Shown: positions 1 through 8,688, numbered from the stretch's first letter. The stretch is 51,347 bases of DNA from an uncultured Bacteroides sp. (GCA_902472795.1 CABROZ010000001.1:1-51347); one strand, 5' to 3'. Notes: generated from the letters alone by a model not told the origin. Translations and numbers: made by a program.

Positions 1-3
1 AGG

Positions 4-60
4 ATACGACTGAGGGTACCTAAGTATAGGACTGAGGGGGTCTAACTATACGACTGTGAT
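4..60. repeat. 22-bp imperfect tandem repeat at window edge
   Basis: Two full units (4-25 and 26-47) and a partial third (48-60) begin ATAcGACTGaGGG or a close variant and carry a CTAA core near the 3' end. The array may continue to the left of the window. It lies downstream of the minus-strand M23 peptidase stop and contains no evident ORF. Function unknown. Confidence 0.6.
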
Positions 61-161
61 AGGCAAAATACAAGCGTCTCGTAATCAGCCTTTTATGAAA
101 ATCGGATGAATGGTTATGGAAGTTTACAAATCCGTGCCGTTTCCGGCCTCCCGCCGTCGGG

Positions 162-1418
162 TTACAACTGCTTCAGTTCCCTGACTAACGAGTCGCATAC
201 CTGCGTAAATGCCGCCCTGTTCTCGGCGCTGATGGGCTTCTTGGGTTGCGACTTGATGGTGAGCGGATTGATGGGCTTGCCGTTTTCGTGTACGCGGAAG
301 TCCAGATGAGGCCCGGTAGCCAGTCCCGTGGCTCCCACGTACCCGATGACTTCCTTCTGTGCCACCTGCGACCCCACCCGGATGCCTTTGGCAAAGCGTG
401 ACAGGTGCATGTAGGTGCTGACGTAAACGCTGTTGTGCTTTATCTTCAGGTAGTTTCCCCCGCCTCCGGCCTCATACCCTTTGGCAATCACCTTTCCGCT
501 GCCGATGGCATAGACCGGCGTGCCCGTGGGTGCGGCATAATCGACGCCGTGGTGTGCCCTGTAGCGCTTCAGCACCGGGTGGAAACGGCTGTTCGAGAAG
601 CGCGACGAGATGCGATAGAAGTCGAGCGGAGCCTTCAGGAAAGCGCCCTCGAGGCTGTTGCCCCGTTCGTTGTAGTAGAGTTCCTCGCCGTCCTGCACGA
701 AGGGGATAGCGTAGTACAGGCTGTCTTCGTGTGCGAACGAGGCGGCCAGGATGTGGAAGTTTTGCAGGCTGTTGCCGTCGACGTACTCCTGTTCGTAGAT
801 GACGCGGAACTCGTCCTGCTTCTGCAGTCCGAAGAAGTCGATGGTCCAGCCGAAGATATCGGACAGTTCCATGGCCAGCTGAGGCGAGGCGTCGCATTGC
901 TTCATGGCTACCCAGAGCGACGATTCCACGCGGCCTTTCACCTCCTGCCGCTTCCATTCCGAGGGATTCTCGCCGCGGCGCACGCTGTAATCGCCGCGCA
1001 GGTCGAAGACGACATACGACTTCGGACTCTCTTCGTAAACGAAGAAGCGCGTGCGTGGCAGGCTGTCCTTGGTGGTGAACACGGCGTAGGCTTGTCCGCT
1101 CTTCACCTTGCGGGCGTCGAATGTGCCCTTGGCCCGTTCGTTCAGCCGGTGGACGTCGCCCACCGACAGACCGTGGCGCCGCAGGATGGACGACAGGTTC
1201 TGGTTGTTCTCCACAATGCCGTAATTCACGTTGTAGCGGTCGGTCGGGATGCCATATTTATAGGTTATTTCTTCTACTTCCACCGAGTCGGTGACTTCTA
1301 TTTCGTCGAGCGACGAGGCAAGACGGTGTTGCCGCATCAGGGCGGCAATGCCTCCGGCGGCAGCCAGTACGACGAGGATGGCGGCTGCCATCAGTATGGT
1401 TTTCTTCTTTTTCTTCAT
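162..1418 (-). CDS. M23-family murein endopeptidase, membrane-anchored
   Basis: A 418-residue protein starting at the ATG at 1418 (MKKKKK), not at the longer frame upstream, because the basic start is followed at once by a hydrophobic anchor at residues 7-28. Residues about 55-110 resemble the OapA/LysM-like region found before M23 domains. The C-terminal lysostaphin-type domain has the HxxxD zinc motif (H289, D293) and a further conserved His (H338). The usual HxH is H371-L-D373, with Asp at the second position. Family members cut peptide cross-links in peptidoglycan from the periplasmic side. The gene diverges from the GH127 gene and has no other same-strand partner here. The Asp variant probably still binds metal, since I recall it from other Bacteroidetes proteins, but I could not check this. 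The family call is firm; the cleaved bond is unknown. Confidence 0.9.
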   Translation of the reverse strand: MKKKKKTILMAAAILVVLAAAGGIAALMRQHRLASSLDEIEVTDSVEVEEITYKYGIPTDRYNVNYGIVENNQNLSSILRRHGLSVGDVHRLNERAKGTFDARKVKSGQAYAVFTTKDSLPRTRFFVYEESPKSYVVFDLRGDYSVRRGENPSEWKRQEVKGRVESSLWVAMKQCDASPQLAMELSDIFGWTIDFFGLQKQDEFRVIYEQEYVDGNSLQNFHILAASFAHEDSLYYAIPFVQDGEELYYNERGNSLEGAFLKAPLDFYRISSRFSNSRFHPVLKRYRAHHGVDYAAPTGTPVYAIGSGKVIAKGYEAGGGGNYLKIKHNSVYVSTYMHLSRFAKGIRVGSQVAQKEVIGYVGATGLATGPHLDFRVHENGKPINPLTIKSQPKKPISAENRAAFTQVCDSLVRELKQL

Positions 1419-1458
1419 GGGTGTGGGGTTGGATGTACAGGTCCGGGGCAGAGCTTTT

Positions 1459-1520
1459 CTGCTTCGGGCGGGTAAAAGTACAAAATAGTCGCGGATTTTT
1501 CCTGCTTCGGGGCGGTAAAA
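1459..1520. repeat. 19-bp direct repeat pair upstream of M23 gene
   Basis: Positions 1459-1477 and 1502-1520 agree at 17 of 19 bases (CTGCTTCGGG core followed by GGTAAAA), start to start 43 bp. They lie 41-102 bp upstream of the M23 start codon in its leader or promoter region, so they could be regulator sites. The rest of the 1419-1737 gap holds the GH127 promoter and nothing else I recognise. Confidence 0.5.
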
Positions 1521-1694
1521 CTGTTGTTCCGCGGTGCGATTGGCTGTAAAAACAGTGGAACGGGGCCGTCGGAGGAATGAAAAAATCGTCCAAACCGATG
1601 CAACGAAAGTCCAAAGCGGCCGTAGGGCAGCCACATTCTGACGATTCTGTCATTCATTTAGATGATTCTTCTATGGTTGTAAGGGCGAAATGCG

Positions 1695-1702
1695 TACTTT
1701 TG
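1695..1702 (+). promoter_or_regulatory. Bacteroides -7 promoter box for GH127 gene
   Basis: TACTTTTG matches the Bacteroides primary sigma -7 consensus TAnnTTTG exactly and ends 35 bp before the start codon at 1738. I see no good -33 TTTG at 19-21 bp spacing. Confidence 0.55.
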
Positions 1703-1737
1703 TCGTAAATAAATGAAGATAATTAAAAGTTCATGGT

Positions 1738-4173
1738 ATGAGATTGCAAGTCCGACTTCTTTTCTGTGGCGTCGTCCTGTGGGGACTGGCGTCGTGTGGA
1801 GACTCCTATGTGAAGCCCGATGCGCCGATTCAGGAAGTCTCGTTTACCCGGGTCCATCTGGAGGATGGCTTCTGGCTACCCCGTATCGAAACCAACCGTA
1901 CGGTTTCCATCCCTTCTGCTTTCAGGGAATGTGAGAAGAACGGGCGTTTCGACAACTTCGCCATTGCCGGCGGGCTGAAAAAGGGTGAGCATCGGGGCGA
2001 CTTCTCGTTCGACGATACCGATCCTTATAAAGTGATTGAGGGAGCCTCTTATTCGCTGGCTGTCAAGTACGACAAAGCGCTCGATGCCTATCTGGACAGT
2101 GTCATATCGCTGATAGCTGCCGCCCAGGAGCCGGACGGCTATCTGACGACGTGCGTGACCAACCGTTGCTACCGCCTGTCCGGTTGGTGGGGAAAGCAGC
2201 GCTGGGAGAAGATCAACAGCCACGAGCTGTATAACAGCGGCCACTTGTACGAGGCTGCCGTGGCCCATTATCAGGCCACCGGCAAGCGGACGCTGCTCGA
2301 CGTGGCCATTCGGAATGCCGACCTCGTCTGTCAGGTATTCGGACCCGGCGAAGGACAGATTCATCGTCCGAGCGGCCATCCCATCATCGAAATGGCCCTG
2401 GCGAAACTCTATAAGGTGACAGGCAACGAGAAATACCTGCAGACCGCCCGCTACTTTGTCGAAGAAACCGGGCGGGGCACCGACGGACACCAACTGAGCG
2501 AGTACAGCCAGGACCACAAGCCCATCCTGCAGCAGGATGAAATCGTGGGACATGCCGTGCGGGCCGGCTACCTGTACTCCGGCGTGGCCGATGTGGCGGC
2601 GCTTACGCACGACACGGCTTATTTCAATGCCCTGTGCCGCATCTGGGACAACATGGCCGGCAAGAAACTCTACATAACGGGCGGTATCGGCTCGCGTGCG
2701 CAGGGCGAAGGCTTCGGTCCCGATTACGAGCTGAACAACCAGACCGCCTATTGCGAAACGTGCGCGTCCATCGCCAACGTCTTCTGGAACTACCGCATGT
2801 TCCTGGCCACGGGCGATGCCAAGTATGCCGACGTGCTGGAGCGTGCCTTGTACAACGGAGTCATCTCGGGCGTGTCGCTGAGTGGCGACAAGTTCTTCTA
2901 CGACAATCCACTCGAGTCGATGGGGCAGCACGAACGCCAGCGGTGGTTCGGGTGCGCCTGCTGTCCGGGCAACATTACCCGCTTTATGGCCAGCGTACCT
3001 TTATACATGTATGCTACGCAGGCCAACGACATCTACGTCAACCTGTACATTCAGAGCAAGGCCCGGCTGACGACCGAAGCCAATCAGGTGACCTTGGAGC
3101 AGACCACCGCCTATCCTTGGGAGGGCAAGGTGACACTGACCGTCACACCCGAAACGGAGCAGGAGTTTGCACTGCGCCTCCGCATACCGGGCTGGGCACA
3201 GGATTCACCGGTTCCTACCGACCTGTATGCGTTTACCGGAAAGGTCGGGGCATATAGCGTCTCGGTCAACGGCAAGAAAGTTCATGCCCGCCTGTACGAC
3301 GGCTACGCCACCATTCACCGCCGCTGGAAGGCAGGCGACGTGGTCGAGGTTGACCTGCCGATGGACGTGCGCCGCATCAAAGCCAATGACAAGGTGGAAG
3401 ACGACCGTGGCAAACTGGCGATTGAACGGGGTCCCATTGTATTCTGTTTGGAGGGAAAGGACCAGCCTGATGGCCATGTATTCAATAAGTTTATCCCCGA
3501 CGGCACACCGATGACGGCCTCTTACGATGCCGACCTGCTGAACGGAGTCGTTGTACTGACCGGTACCGCCAAGGAAGTGGAAAAGGATGGCACCGTGAAA
3601 GATGTCGCCTTCAAGGCTATTCCTTACTCTACCTGGAACAACCGCGGAGCCGATCAGATGGCGGTATGGATTCCTGCTTCGGCCGGGTATGCCCGTCCTA
3701 CCCCCGAACCGACCATTGCCAGCAAGGCACGTACGCTGATGATTCAGGCACCCATTCAGAAGGATGCTCCCGAGTCGGCCTCGGTTGAGGCTTGGGCATG
3801 GGGAGTCAACGACCAGTGGGAACCCAAGCGCTCGTCGGACACGTCGAAACCCTATCATTACTGGTGGCTGAAGAACGGTACGCTGGAAACCCTGGCTTAC
3901 GAGTTTGACCAGCCTTACACGGTGTCGCATGTCGATGTCTATTGGTTGGATTTCGACCACTATGACGGCAATTTCCGTGTGCCCGAAAGCTGGAAGCTAT
4001 ATTATAAAGACGGCAAAAGTTGGAAAGAAGTGGAAGCTCTCTCACCTTATACCACAGATAAGGACCGATACAACGGATTGGACTTCAAACCGGTCAGAAC
4101 GACCGGGCTGAAGATCGCCGCCCAGTTGCAAAAAGGTGCATCCGGCGGAGTGATAGAGTGGAAAGTGGAATAA
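1738..4173 (+). CDS. GH127-type (DUF1680) glycoside hydrolase lipoprotein
   Basis: An 811-residue protein with a lipoprotein signal (LASC lipobox, Cys20). The (alpha/alpha)6-barrel region has the GH127 active-site signature. E340-T-C342 corresponds to the zinc-binding Glu and Cys, and C406-A-C408-C409 to the motif holding the catalytic cysteine nucleophile and zinc ligand, by analogy with Bifidobacterium HypBA1. That family is best known for beta-L-arabinofuranosidases, but this branch may use other sugars. After a beta-rich middle region, residues about 680-811 look like a galactose-binding/discoidin-type domain, a likely carbohydrate-binding module. The start follows a consensus promoter box. 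No transporter or regulator is adjacent, so it looks like an orphan enzyme outside the PUL. Family confident, substrate not. Confidence 0.88.
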   Translation: MRLQVRLLFCGVVLWGLASCGDSYVKPDAPIQEVSFTRVHLEDGFWLPRIETNRTVSIPSAFRECEKNGRFDNFAIAGGLKKGEHRGDFSFDDTDPYKVIEGASYSLAVKYDKALDAYLDSVISLIAAAQEPDGYLTTCVTNRCYRLSGWWGKQRWEKINSHELYNSGHLYEAAVAHYQATGKRTLLDVAIRNADLVCQVFGPGEGQIHRPSGHPIIEMALAKLYKVTGNEKYLQTARYFVEETGRGTDGHQLSEYSQDHKPILQQDEIVGHAVRAGYLYSGVADVAALTHDTAYFNALCRIWDNMAGKKLYITGGIGSRAQGEGFGPDYELNNQTAYCETCASIANVFWNYRMFLATGDAKYADVLERALYNGVISGVSLSGDKFFYDNPLESMGQHERQRWFGCACCPGNITRFMASVPLYMYATQANDIYVNLYIQSKARLTTEANQVTLEQTTAYPWEGKVTLTVTPETEQEFALRLRIPGWAQDSPVPTDLYAFTGKVGAYSVSVNGKKVHARLYDGYATIHRRWKAGDVVEVDLPMDVRRIKANDKVEDDRGKLAIERGPIVFCLEGKDQPDGHVFNKFIPDGTPMTASYDADLLNGVVVLTGTAKEVEKDGTVKDVAFKAIPYSTWNNRGADQMAVWIPASAGYARPTPEPTIASKARTLMIQAPIQKDAPESASVEAWAWGVNDQWEPKRSSDTSKPYHYWWLKNGTLETLAYEFDQPYTVSHVDVYWLDFDHYDGNFRVPESWKLYYKDGKSWKEVEALSPYTTDKDRYNGLDFKPVRTTGLKIAAQLQKGASGGVIEWKVE

Positions 4174-4195
4174 CAGGTTTATGGTTCTCTCTTCG

Positions 4196-4226
4196 GGCGC
4201 AGGAAGCTGTACAGGCTTTTTGCGCC
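4196..4226 (+). terminator. Weak hairpin after GH127 gene
   Basis: A 6-bp GGCGCA/TGCGCC stem (4196-4201 with 4221-4226) is followed by a T-rich stretch. It lies just downstream of the GH127 stop. The stem is short and the loop long, so this is only a candidate terminator. Confidence 0.3.
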
Positions 4227-4255
4227 TTGTCTTTTTAGATATCGGTATCCATCTC

Positions 4256-4286
4256 TTGTATATGAAAAAGAATATCTGTACATTTG
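4256..4286 (+). promoter_or_regulatory. Promoter for the 4458 gene
   Basis: TTG at 4256-4258 and TACATTTG at 4279-4286 are separated by 20 bp, a good Bacteroides -33/-7 pair. A transcript from here would carry a leader of roughly 165 nt before the ATG at 4458. I see no recognisable riboswitch in that leader. Confidence 0.5.
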
Positions 4287-4457
4287 TTGTAGGCATGTCG
4301 CAGCCGGTCCGTGCTGCCTGCTGGTTATGGTGCCGGCAGGTTGGCGGCGTTGGCCGGATGGAATGGCAGGCGGGCATGCGTTGAATATAATTTGTGTATA
4401 GATAATCCGGTCGGGACAGGGCCGAAAGGTCGGTCTGCTGGGCCGGTACGTAGCGAT

Positions 4458-5090
4458 ATGAATTCATTAGTGACATTGAAGCGTCCCTTCGTATGGTTGA
4501 GCCGTTTCCGCCATCGTCGCGGATACGGAGTGCATTCGCCGTTTGCATTCGACTTCATCACGCGGGTGGTTTACGAGCATACCCCTTACTATCAGTACAA
4601 GGGATTAGGGACGGAGCAGCGGCGCCTTGCTTCCGAAAAGGGGCGGCGCTGGAAACAACGGGAATCGAGGAAGGTGAAACGGCTGTTGTTCCGCCTGGTC
4701 AACCGTGCCCAACCGGCACTGATTGTCAACGTAGGTCCCCCTTCGGCGGCCGAACTGTATCTGAAGGCAGCCAAGAAGGATGTCGATTACCTGTATGCAT
4801 CCGACCCGGGCGAGCTCTTCCTGGAAAGTGGGGTTCCTGTCGATTTCCTGTATCTGCACGATTATCGTCATCCGTCACTGGTGCGCACGGTCTTCGATGT
4901 GTGTGCCGACCGTGTGACGGATCGATCGGTTTTTGTCATCGAAGGCATCGGCTATTCGTCGGCCATGCGTCGCCTTTGGAACGAGATGAGGCGCGATGCA
5001 CGGGCAGGAATTACGTTCGACCTTTACGACCTGGGCATCCTCTTTTTTGACAAGTCGAAGATAAAGCAAGATTATATAGTGAACTTTTAA
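4458..5090 (+). CDS. Conserved Bacteroidetes protein, possibly methyltransferase-like
   Basis: A 210-residue protein from the ATG at 4458. The frame is open further upstream, but that extension has no family-like character. The N-terminus contains a GYGVHSPFAFDFITRVVYE-type segment that I recall from conserved Bacteroidetes proteins annotated as SAM-dependent methyltransferase-like. The middle (about residues 95-170) has alternating beta and alpha segments compatible with a Rossmann-like fold, but I see no clear glycine-rich SAM motif. There is no signal peptide and the protein is basic and probably cytoplasmic. It is followed 49 bp later by the cobalamin adenosyltransferase gene on the same strand, so cotranscription is possible. 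Function unproven. Confidence 0.6.
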   Translation: MNSLVTLKRPFVWLSRFRHRRGYGVHSPFAFDFITRVVYEHTPYYQYKGLGTEQRRLASEKGRRWKQRESRKVKRLLFRLVNRAQPALIVNVGPPSAAELYLKAAKKDVDYLYASDPGELFLESGVPVDFLYLHDYRHPSLVRTVFDVCADRVTDRSVFVIEGIGYSSAMRRLWNEMRRDARAGITFDLYDLGILFFDKSKIKQDYIVNF

Positions 5091-5139
5091 TGCAAGGGTC
5101 TGTTTATTATCAACAGCAAATTCTAAACAATCAGCCAAT

Positions 5140-5694
5140 ATGAAAGTATATACCAAAACCGGAGATAAGGGAACTACTTCCCTGGTAGGGGGTACCCGCG
5201 TACCCAAGACACACGATCGCCTGGAGGCTTACGGCACTGTGGACGAACTGAATTCCTTCCTGGGTTTGCTTGTCACGTATGTGACCGACGGGCAGGATGC
5301 CCTTTTTCTGCAGCAGGTACAGAACCGTCTGTTTGTCGTGGGGTCCTATTTGGCAACCGATCAGACAAAAATGTCACTCAAGTCTGCCAGTGTCGTCACC
5401 CCTGCAATGGTGACAGAAATGGAAAATGAGATAGACCGTTTGGATGGAGTATTGCCTCCGTTGTCAGCTTTTGTACTGCCCGGTGGCAGTCGGGGCGCTG
5501 CCGTCTGTCATGTGTGTCGCACCGTGTGTCGGCGTGCCGAACGGCGTATTCTGGCTTTGTCGGCTCAGGTCGAAGTTGCCCCTGAGTTGCTGGCCTACAT
5601 GAATCGTTTGTCCGATTATTTGTTCGTTCTGTCCCGAAAGATTAATCTGGATGCGAAAAAAGAAGAAATATTTTGGAATAATAGTTGTAAGTGA
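5140..5694 (+). CDS. PduO-type ATP:cob(I)alamin adenosyltransferase
   Basis: A 184-residue cytoplasmic protein of the PduO/MMAB family, which transfers the adenosyl group of ATP to cob(I)alamin to make coenzyme B12. The N-terminal MKVYTKTGDKGTTSL signature forms the ATP-binding loop. The GTVDELNSFLG helix and the later RTVCRRAER segment are the family's conserved cobalamin/ATP-site helices. Length is normal for the family. It lies 49 bp after the 4458 gene and upstream of the DUF2795 gene, which has its own promoter. Bacteroides generally depend on B12 for methionine synthase and methylmalonyl-CoA mutase, which gives a role for this enzyme, but no B12 riboswitch or transport gene is adjacent. 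Confidence 0.93.
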   Translation: MKVYTKTGDKGTTSLVGGTRVPKTHDRLEAYGTVDELNSFLGLLVTYVTDGQDALFLQQVQNRLFVVGSYLATDQTKMSLKSASVVTPAMVTEMENEIDRLDGVLPPLSAFVLPGGSRGAAVCHVCRTVCRRAERRILALSAQVEVAPELLAYMNRLSDYLFVLSRKINLDAKKEEIFWNNSCK

Positions 5695-5714
5695 CATAAA
5701 TTGTTATACATTTG
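5685..5714 (+). promoter_or_regulatory. Promoter for small DUF2795-like gene
   Basis: TTG at 5685-5687 and TACATTTG at 5707-5714, 19 bp apart, form an ideal Bacteroides -33/-7 pair. It overlaps the end of the adenosyltransferase coding region and sits about 60 bp before the ATG at 5776. Confidence 0.65.
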
Positions 5715-5775
5715 CCGAAAATTTGAAAGAGAATAGATATGATCACAATATTCACGATTTAAATACTTAGGAATT

Positions 5776-5997
5776 ATGTATTGGACATTGGAATTGGCAT
5801 CCAAACTGGAGGATGCTCCTTGGCCGGCAACTAAGGACGAATTGATAGATTATGCCATGCGTTCGGGCGCTCCGCTTGAAGTAATTGAGAATCTGCAGGA
5901 GATGGAAGATGAAGGCGAGATTTATGAAAGCATAGAAGACATTTGGCCCGATTATCCCAGTAAGGAAGATTTCTTCTTCAACGAGGAAGAATATTAA
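5776..5997 (+). CDS. Small acidic DUF2795-like protein
   Basis: A 73-residue, strongly acidic protein (WTLELASKLEDAPWPATKDELIDYA near the N-terminus is the visible signature). It matches my memory of DUF2795 proteins that are widespread in Bacteroidetes and lack an assigned biochemical role. It has no signal peptide, membrane segment or cysteine. It has its own consensus promoter and a strong hairpin 30 bp downstream, so it is probably monocistronic and expressed. Function unknown. Confidence 0.8.
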   Translation: MYWTLELASKLEDAPWPATKDELIDYAMRSGAPLEVIENLQEMEDEGEIYESIEDIWPDYPSKEDFFFNEEEY

Positions 5998-6030
5998 TAG
6001 CCTATAGATAGGTTAAATAATTGAATAGTA

Positions 6031-6063
6031 GCGGGACAGACAAATCATTTTTGTCTGTCCCGC
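6031..6063. terminator. Bidirectional hairpin terminator
   Basis: A perfect 14-bp inverted repeat (GCGGGACAGACAAA at 6031-6044 with its complement at 6050-6063) has a 5-nt loop. It lies between the convergent DUF2795 and LRR genes and could end both transcripts. There is no long T tract on either side. Confidence 0.7.
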
Positions 6064-6119
6064 TGGTTTATAGGAGTAGGATGGTTGTAATAATAGTCCT
6101 TCGGCCGATAAGATAGCGT

Positions 6120-7937
6120 TTAATTAGCGGGATAATTGGTAAAGCCGTATCCTTCGTTTTGGGGCATCAGAGCCCAATTGTGGAAGTATGGATGACTTAA
6201 CACGGATTCGGGTATCTCGCCCGACAGATTGTTTCGTATCAGAATAAGAGAATAGAGCTGTTCCAAATATCCTAATTCGGCCGGAATTTCTCCCGACAGA
6301 TTGTTTGCCAGTAGTTCCAGGTCGTTGAGTTGGCTCAAATTGCCGATTTCAGCCGGTATTTTACCCGTAAGGCCACAATAGCACAAATACAACCTTTCCA
6401 GATGTACAAGTTTACAGATGTCAGTCAGGGCTTCCCCCAATGCTTCTGCACTCCAAATATCCAACGACTTCAATGACGTTAGTCCGCTGATTGCCCGGAT
6501 GTCATTTAACGGTGCATTTGCGATATATAAAGTCGTTAACTTCGTTAGTTTTTTGAACCAGTCGGGTATGGAATGCATAGGAATGTTGTAGATGTAGATT
6601 TCCTGGAGTTCGGTAAGTACTGACAAATCCGGCATCGCGCCATATTCTGCTTCTGATAAGTCGTTCAGTTCTAAATAGTAAACCTGCCCATTCCCATTCA
6701 CTTCGATATTCGAAAATTCAGTGATATCGTTCTCTGCGGTCCAAGTGTCTTTAATGTATTGAGGGGCATTCTCTCCCCAAGCATCCTTAATGGCTAAAAG
6801 CAGTTCCTTGTCTGCCTCTTCTATTTCTGTATTCGATAGACTGAAACCGTCCTGTTGCGGATTGAAATCGAAACGACTGTAATAAGAGCTGCCTTTCAGG
6901 CCTTGCGGCACAGGGCCTGATAACCGGTTGTAGGTAATATTGAGTTGTCTAAGGGTACGGCCCAGTTTTCCCAATTCTACCGGAACTTCGCCGCTCAACT
7001 GGTTGTAGGACATATAAAAGGATGTCAAATAGGATAGATTGCCTAATTCAGCCGGGATTTCGCCGGTCAATTGGTTGACATCCAGCCACAGGGCTCTTAA
7101 GTTCGATAAATTGCCCAGTTCGGCAGGAATTTCGCCGGTCAGCTGATTACGCCAAAGAGACAAGGAGGTCAGTTTTTTCAATTGGCCCATCGCTGCCGGA
7201 ATTTCACCGGTCAGCTGGTTGTTCGACAGATCCAGAGACTCCAGTTGCGACAAATCGCCCAGCTCTGTCGGAAGCTCGCCGGTCAACTGATTGTAAGACA
7301 GATTCAGTTCCTCAAGGTTGGAAAGGTTTTTTATCTCGGGCGGAATATTCCCGGATAACTGATTCTGTGCCAGATACAATGAGGTGAGCTCGGTTATTTG
7401 GAACAGTTCGGGACTGATGGAACCCGACAGATTGCATTTAGCTCTGTTGATGCTCAACTCGTCTTTTGTATAGGTAATGCCTTCCCAATCGGACAGCGGA
7501 TTTTGCAAGTTCCATCCCCAGGACTCCAGAACATCGGTAGTGGTCATGGTGCTGAAAGCCTTAAGTAGCTCGGTCTTAATGAGCTGTTGCCTGTCGCGAA
7601 CGACGTCTATCGTGCATGAAGCCGAGATATTGGTATGCTGAGCCGTGGCCGTGACAATGGTTTGTCCTTCGGCTACGGCAGTAATCGTACCGGCCTGATC
7701 GACTGTTGCAACAGTTTCGTCCGACGAACTCCATACGACTGCCTGATTGGCATTCTGGGGCAGTACGGTAGCAACAAGGGTGATGCTACGGTTTTCCTCC
7801 TCATCGAGTGACAAGGTTGCCTGTGACAGATTTACCGTCACCGATTCTACGTCAATCATGATCTCATCCGAATCTTTACATCCTGCCAGTATCAGGCATG
7901 TAAATAATAGCCATGCATATAATTTTTTCATCTTCAT
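6120..7937 (-). CDS. Surface lipoprotein with Ig-like (BIG_2) domain and plant-type leucine-rich repeats
   Basis: A 605-residue protein from the ATG at 7937 (MKMKKLY); the ATG at 7931 is equally possible. It has a signal peptide with an LAGC lipobox (Cys20), so it is a lipoprotein, probably surface-exposed. Residues about 25-120 form a bacterial Ig-like group 2 domain, with the VVWSSSDETVATVDQAGTIT signature. Next comes a cap-like segment, then about seven 24-residue repeats of the form LxxLxLxxNxLtGxIPxxLGxLsx. A spacer domain follows, then about five more repeats to the C-terminus. This repeat pattern is the plant-specific LRR class, not the BspA (TpLRR) class. LRR lipoproteins usually bind proteins or glycans; the ligand is unknown. 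It is isolated and convergent with the DUF2795 gene. Confidence 0.85.
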   Translation of the reverse strand: MKMKKLYAWLLFTCLILAGCKDSDEIMIDVESVTVNLSQATLSLDEEENRSITLVATVLPQNANQAVVWSSSDETVATVDQAGTITAVAEGQTIVTATAQHTNISASCTIDVVRDRQQLIKTELLKAFSTMTTTDVLESWGWNLQNPLSDWEGITYTKDELSINRAKCNLSGSISPELFQITELTSLYLAQNQLSGNIPPEIKNLSNLEELNLSYNQLTGELPTELGDLSQLESLDLSNNQLTGEIPAAMGQLKKLTSLSLWRNQLTGEIPAELGNLSNLRALWLDVNQLTGEIPAELGNLSYLTSFYMSYNQLSGEVPVELGKLGRTLRQLNITYNRLSGPVPQGLKGSSYYSRFDFNPQQDGFSLSNTEIEEADKELLLAIKDAWGENAPQYIKDTWTAENDITEFSNIEVNGNGQVYYLELNDLSEAEYGAMPDLSVLTELQEIYIYNIPMHSIPDWFKKLTKLTTLYIANAPLNDIRAISGLTSLKSLDIWSAEALGEALTDICKLVHLERLYLCYCGLTGKIPAEIGNLSQLNDLELLANNLSGEIPAELGYLEQLYSLILIRNNLSGEIPESVLSHPYFHNWALMPQNEGYGFTNYPAN

Positions 7938-8515
7938 AATTATAAAGTGTGAATAGGTTTCTACCAATGATTGCTCTCATCTTTTTGCTGAGAATCTGAC
8001 CAGAATAAAGGTTTCGCATACATCGGTGGTAAATATAGCAAAAATATTTTAAATTACTCTTTTTGACACAGAATTTTAAGACTTCTGTGTTGCATCTGTT
8101 TCGTTCTTTGTCGGTGGCATGAAATAACTTTGGACATCAGATGTGACTTTTGTGGGTTTCTTCAAATAAAGTATAAGGGTAAGAACCGGTTTACCATTCT
8201 CGAACCGTCGGCCTTTACGTTCACACTAACTTCCTGTACGACAGTTGATTCCTGTGAAACGTCATTCCTTACAGTTCACATGTACGATTTTTGCATCTGC
8301 TGATACGTGAAAGTATGTTTCAACGCAATGCGCTTATTCCCTGTCTGTTATGTTGAAACTTCACCGGCGAACATTCGAAAACATGAGTTTTTAAGGCTGA
8401 TTGATACGAAGAAGCGTTGTCCTGCGGTGAAAGCAGAAAAATGTTTTCAGATAGTCCGGTTGAAGGGCAGGGTCAGGCATCGAAAAACGATGGTTCAGTT
8501 GCTCTGTTGTACGAC

Positions 8516-8597
8516 GCAAGTACGGCTCGCGAGCCGTGCAAGTGTCCCACAAATGGAATGCAAGTGTGGCTCGCGGGAGCCGTACAAGTGTTTCGGA
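8516..8597. repeat. Paired GC-rich palindromic repeats
   Basis: Two adjacent units, CAAGTACGGCTCGCGAGCC.. and CAAGTGTGGCTCGCGGGAGC.., each flank a GGCTCGCGAGCC-type palindrome with CAAGT/CAAGTG sequence. The first contains a perfect 16-bp palindrome at 8522-8537. A third copy lies at 44331-44361. They look like a REP-type dispersed element. Confidence 0.65.
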
Positions 8598-8680
8598 ACG
8601 GAGTGGTTCCCCTTCGTAAACATCAGGTGGAAAAGTAGAACTTTTTCCTGTATGGAATCTGTTTTTACGCGACAAAGTCA

Positions 8681-8688
8681 TATATTTG
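8681..8688 (+). promoter_or_regulatory. -7 promoter box for helicase
   Basis: TATATTTG matches TAnnTTTG exactly and lies 16 bp before the ATG at 8705. That spacing supports translation starting at 8705-8722, in a frame that does not match the main helicase frame. Confidence 0.6.

Noticed and set aside
405..1475. Long plus-strand ORF opposite the M23 gene
   Set aside because: It lies entirely antisense to a clear M23 peptidase and lacks signal, domain or promoter evidence; high-GC codon bias explains the open frame.
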